Part shown: piece after piece, positions 5,517 to 7,478 of the stretch
Position numbering within the stretch: the stretch's first letter is position 1
Layout: the number at the start of each line of letters is the position of its first letter
Source: Limnochordia bacterium
Lineage (GTDB): Bacteria > Bacillota > Limnochordia > Darwinibacteriales > B1SED10-159
Assembly (NCBI GenBank): GCA_007132255.1
Contig: SLOZ01000466.1
Span: 1-7,478, forward strand
Direction of reading: 5' to 3'
Length of the DNA: 7,478 nt
Notes under the pieces: model-generated
The model's database searches: none
What the model saw: the letters and a program-made list of their open reading frames with translations, nothing else
Told to the model about the DNA's origin: nothing
Made by a program: the position numbers and the translations under genes

Positions 5517-5598
5517 CGATCGGCTCACTCGATGGTTGGTGGGATTGATCCCATGAGTTAGGACCCGAGGTCTTGTCGTGAGGAATGTGAGGTTGAAT

Positions 5599-6348
5599 AT
5601 GGACGCAGTTATCGATGTATCTTTTCTTTTAACACAAGCTATGAGCTTAATGCTCTTATTTGTGGTGCAATACAGCAGCGGACTCTTGGTACTGCGGTAC
5701 GGAGTCAAGGTGAACTACACGAGGAAGATCAACCATTTCCTGCTCTTTGTGGTGCCAATTTTGCTGAATAGCGAATATGCTGTGGATCAGACTGTTGGTC
5801 TCTTTGTGCTGGGCGCATCTCTCGCTGTGTTTAAGTTTGTTTTTTATGTGAAACCTATTCGCGATCGGGTGCCGTTTATCAGCACCATGTTCGCGTCGTT
5901 CGATCGACCCGAGGATCGTCCCAACACATTGGTATGGCTTGTGACCCAAACCGCCGCTGGCTATCTGGTACTACTTCCCACAGGTATTTTGTTGGCAGAG
6001 TTTGGCTTCCTCCGGTTGATTTTGATACCCCTGTTAATCTACGGTATTGGTGATGGGTTAGCTGAACCCATTGGAGTCCGCTTCGGCAAACATAAGTATG
6101 CAGCAGGCGGACTCTTTACGGACAAACAGTATTACCGAACATTTGAGGGAAGCGCCTGTGTGTTTTTGACATCGGTGGTTGTCATCGCCGCGCATCATTC
6201 GTACTTTTCTAACCTGCAACTGGTGGTGGCACTGGCGGTGATTCCGTTAGTTATGACATTGGCTGAGGCCTTTTCACCGCACACCTGGGATTCGCCGCTG
6301 ATGTTTTTGGTCGGAGGATTGTCGGTCTTGGGTATCATGTTCATCTGA
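5599..6348 (+). CDS. Membrane CTP-dependent lipid kinase-like protein (dolichol/phytol kinase, COG0170 family)
   Basis: A 249-residue integral membrane protein with about six or seven hydrophobic helices. It carries the signatures of the Sec59/Dgk1/VTE5 family, which transfers phosphate from CTP to polyprenols, phytol or diacylglycerol: TRKINHF (41-47) at the end of the first hydrophobic region, GDGLAEPIG (151-159) followed by GKHKY (163-167), RTFEGS (180-185), and near the end EAFSPHTWDSPL (223-234), the counterpart of the family's E-x-x-SPHG-x-DN block. Each is slightly off consensus (Trp-Asp-Ser where Asp-Asn is common), so the substrate is open. The start is ATG 5599, with GAGG (5589-5592) 6 nt upstream; GTG 5578 and 5587 are alternatives. 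It sits 82 bp after sbcD and 45 bp before the binding protein, likely one transcript with the latter. Confidence 0.75.
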   Translation: MDAVIDVSFLLTQAMSLMLLFVVQYSSGLLVLRYGVKVNYTRKINHFLLFVVPILLNSEYAVDQTVGLFVLGASLAVFKFVFYVKPIRDRVPFISTMFASFDRPEDRPNTLVWLVTQTAAGYLVLLPTGILLAEFGFLRLILIPLLIYGIGDGLAEPIGVRFGKHKYAAGGLFTDKQYYRTFEGSACVFLTSVVVIAAHHSYFSNLQLVVALAVIPLVMTLAEAFSPHTWDSPLMFLVGGLSVLGIMFI

Positions 6349-6393
6349 TGAGCGGACGGTTGCGTTCGTTCTAGTGATGAGAGGAGGTTTATG

Positions 6394-7368
6394 ATGCAAA
6401 GAAAGTTTTCCGGGTGGTATCGCTACGTGCTTGTTGCTGTCTTGTTGGCAGTGGCGTTCTTGACTACCTTCGGACCCCAGCCCAATGAGGAAACGATTGC
6501 TGCAGTCAAATTGGCTGCAGAACACGAGTTTGCCCTACGACCCGACGGACTTGTTGGTCTGCAGGAAACGTACGAGTTTGAGTTTGATGCAGTCTATGAC
6601 ATGGTGATCGGATTGACCCACGAGGCGCTGCGTGCTTCGGACGTGGAAGCAGCACTAGGCTTTGCCACCGATGGTAAGATCGAGCAGCTGGATTTGGTCA
6701 GGTTGGAAGACGATCAAGGCTTTTTCTCAGTACATCATGCAGCTCCCGTTATCCGCGCAGAGGTGTTAGAGCAATATCCAGTGATTGAGGTGGCACTGAG
6801 GGAAGTCAGTTCCCGATTAGACAATGATAGCATGGTTTCCCTCAATTACTTGGTCGGCATTGAAGAACACGAAAAGCGTGAGACCGCCAAAACATGGCTT
6901 GAAAGCCAAGGGTTGCTGGAATATGTTGCGTCACTGCGCTTGGACTCTGCTTCTGAGGTGGTTCGCGTTGGGGCGAACCAGTTCACAGAACACCAAATCT
7001 TGGGCAACGTCCTACTGATTGTTCTGGAAACGCTGAACATCCCTACGGTGAATCATCTTCACGCCCCCTTGTTTACGCTGAGTAGAGAAGGCATCGTCGC
7101 GGGCGAACTTGACCTCTACTGGGAGTGCAGTGGAGCCGAATGGTACCACGTGTATGCCGAGGATGAGAGTCGGGTTGATGGTATAGAGGCAGTCCGACTC
7201 GCGGCTGAATATGACGCTGAACGGGGTCTAGTATGGTTGGACCACGCCCCCTTCACAAACAGCCTTGCTATTCTGATGCGTAGCGAGCATGCGGAGGAGT
7301 TGGCTATCACTACGATCAGCGATCTGGCCCGCTGGGCTCGGGAGGTCCAGGCTAGTCCGGAGCGTTAA
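6394..7368 (+). CDS. Quaternary-amine (OpuC/OsmF-type) binding protein with circularly permuted lobes
   Basis: A 324-residue extracytoplasmic solute-binding protein of the glycine betaine/choline/carnitine type (OpuAC superfamily). Residues 11-26 are a hydrophobic export signal or anchor with no lipobox cysteine, so it may stay tethered by an uncleaved helix. Residues 39-175 match what is usually the second half of OpuCC/OsmF proteins: FALRPDG (46-52), GFATDG (89-94), LEDDQGFF (104-111), AAPVIR (116-121), LNYLV (150-154). Residues 189-319 match the usual first half: VRVGANQFTE (190-199), GELDLYWECSG (237-247), GLVWLDHAPFTNS (278-290), TTISDLA (306-312). The halves are exchanged relative to OpuCC; B. 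subtilis OpuAC shows a similar exchange relative to ProX. AGGAGG (6382-6387) lies 6 nt before ATG 6394; ATG 6391 is also possible. No ABC ATPase or permease is seen, but another gene follows after 56 bp. Confidence 0.85.
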   Translation: MQRKFSGWYRYVLVAVLLAVAFLTTFGPQPNEETIAAVKLAAEHEFALRPDGLVGLQETYEFEFDAVYDMVIGLTHEALRASDVEAALGFATDGKIEQLDLVRLEDDQGFFSVHHAAPVIRAEVLEQYPVIEVALREVSSRLDNDSMVSLNYLVGIEEHEKRETAKTWLESQGLLEYVASLRLDSASEVVRVGANQFTEHQILGNVLLIVLETLNIPTVNHLHAPLFTLSREGIVAGELDLYWECSGAEWYHVYAEDESRVDGIEAVRLAAEYDAERGLVWLDHAPFTNSLAILMRSEHAEELAITTISDLARWAREVQASPER

Positions 7369-7424
7369 TGTAATCGACTTGGCTTTTTTCAAGATGCGAA
7401 CACTGCTGCACAAAGGAGTTTGCC

Positions 7425-7478
7425 ATGGAACTACAGCCTTTGACTCGCAATTTCTTTTCGTCGTCGTCCCGTAAAGAA
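7425..7478 (+). CDS. Start of a further CDS, cut by the right edge
   Basis: An ATG at 7425 is preceded by AAAGGAG (7412-7418) with a 6-nt spacer, an excellent ribosome binding site. It opens 18 codons (MELQPLTRNFFSSSSRKE) to the window edge. Too little is visible to name it. Lying 56 bp after a transporter binding protein and on the same strand, it could encode a permease or ATPase of the same transporter, but that rests on position alone. The short gap holds a T6 run (7384-7389) with no hairpin before it, so I see no terminator separating the two genes. Confidence 0.65.
   Translation, partial: MELQPLTRNFFSSSSRKE

Noticed and set aside
5540..5574. Short inverted repeats GGGAT-TG-ATCCC and AGGACC-CGA-GGTCTT between sbcD and the kinase-like gene
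   Set aside because: The first has a 2-nt centre and cannot fold as a normal hairpin; the second has no T tract. Neither is convincing as a terminator or operator.
7369..7424. T6 run after the binding protein as a terminator
   Set aside because: No stem precedes the T run, so it does not qualify as an intrinsic terminator.
1..7478. CRISPR arrays, tRNA or rRNA genes, insertion sequences, phage or defence genes
   Set aside because: I looked for regularly spaced repeats, cloverleaf signatures, transposase motifs and terminal repeats and saw none.

Overview
The window reads as ordinary chromosome of a Gram-positive Bacillota (Firmicutes) lineage of roughly 50-55% GC. Supporting signs are strong AGGAGG-type ribosome binding sites, a NiaR (HTH + 3H domain) niacin repressor beside an ECF-type NiaX S-component, a stand-alone pyruvate-kinase C-terminal-like protein, and a QAT/OpuC-type binding protein. 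I cannot name a genus. There are no rRNA or tRNA genes, no CRISPR array, no IS element and no phage genes.

Layout from left to right. At the left edge a near-consensus promoter reads leftward (-) into an open reading frame that leaves the window. Next comes a strong hairpin terminator and the niacin block: niaR (-) and niaX (+), divergent around an AT-rich control region. niaX converges on a NOL1/NOP2/Sun-family RNA m5C methyltransferase gene (-). Upstream of the methyltransferase is a divergent control region with a 14-bp perfect palindrome and a rightward TTGCTT-17-TATAAT promoter. That promoter leads into about 180 nt that is rich in self-complementarity and also holds a 51-codon ORF. After a further 250-nt leader comes a COG1751-type pyruvate-kinase C-terminal-like gene (+), which converges with mtnN (-) with a 3-bp gap. 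From mtnN rightward everything is on the + strand: sbcD (with no sbcC beside it), a membrane CTP-dependent lipid-kinase-like protein (dolichol/phytol kinase family), a quaternary-amine-type binding protein, and the first 18 codons of another gene.

How the genes fit together. niaR and niaX form a self-contained niacin sensing and uptake pair. mtnN, the methyltransferase and sbcD are housekeeping genes of SAM salvage, rRNA modification and DNA repair, with no clear joint function. The last three complete genes and the partial one could be one transcript.

The most unusual object is the binding protein at 6394-7368. Its two lobes are in reverse order relative to OpuCC/OsmF-type proteins. The segment that normally ends the protein (RPDG, FATDG, LEDDxGFF, AAPVIR motifs) comes first, behind an N-terminal hydrophobic helix. 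The segment that normally begins it (VRVGxxxFTE, GELDLYWE, GLVWLDxAPF, TISDLA motifs) comes last. That is a circular permutation, and two ligand-region motifs are also altered. The second candidate for novelty is the structured region at about 2533-2725.
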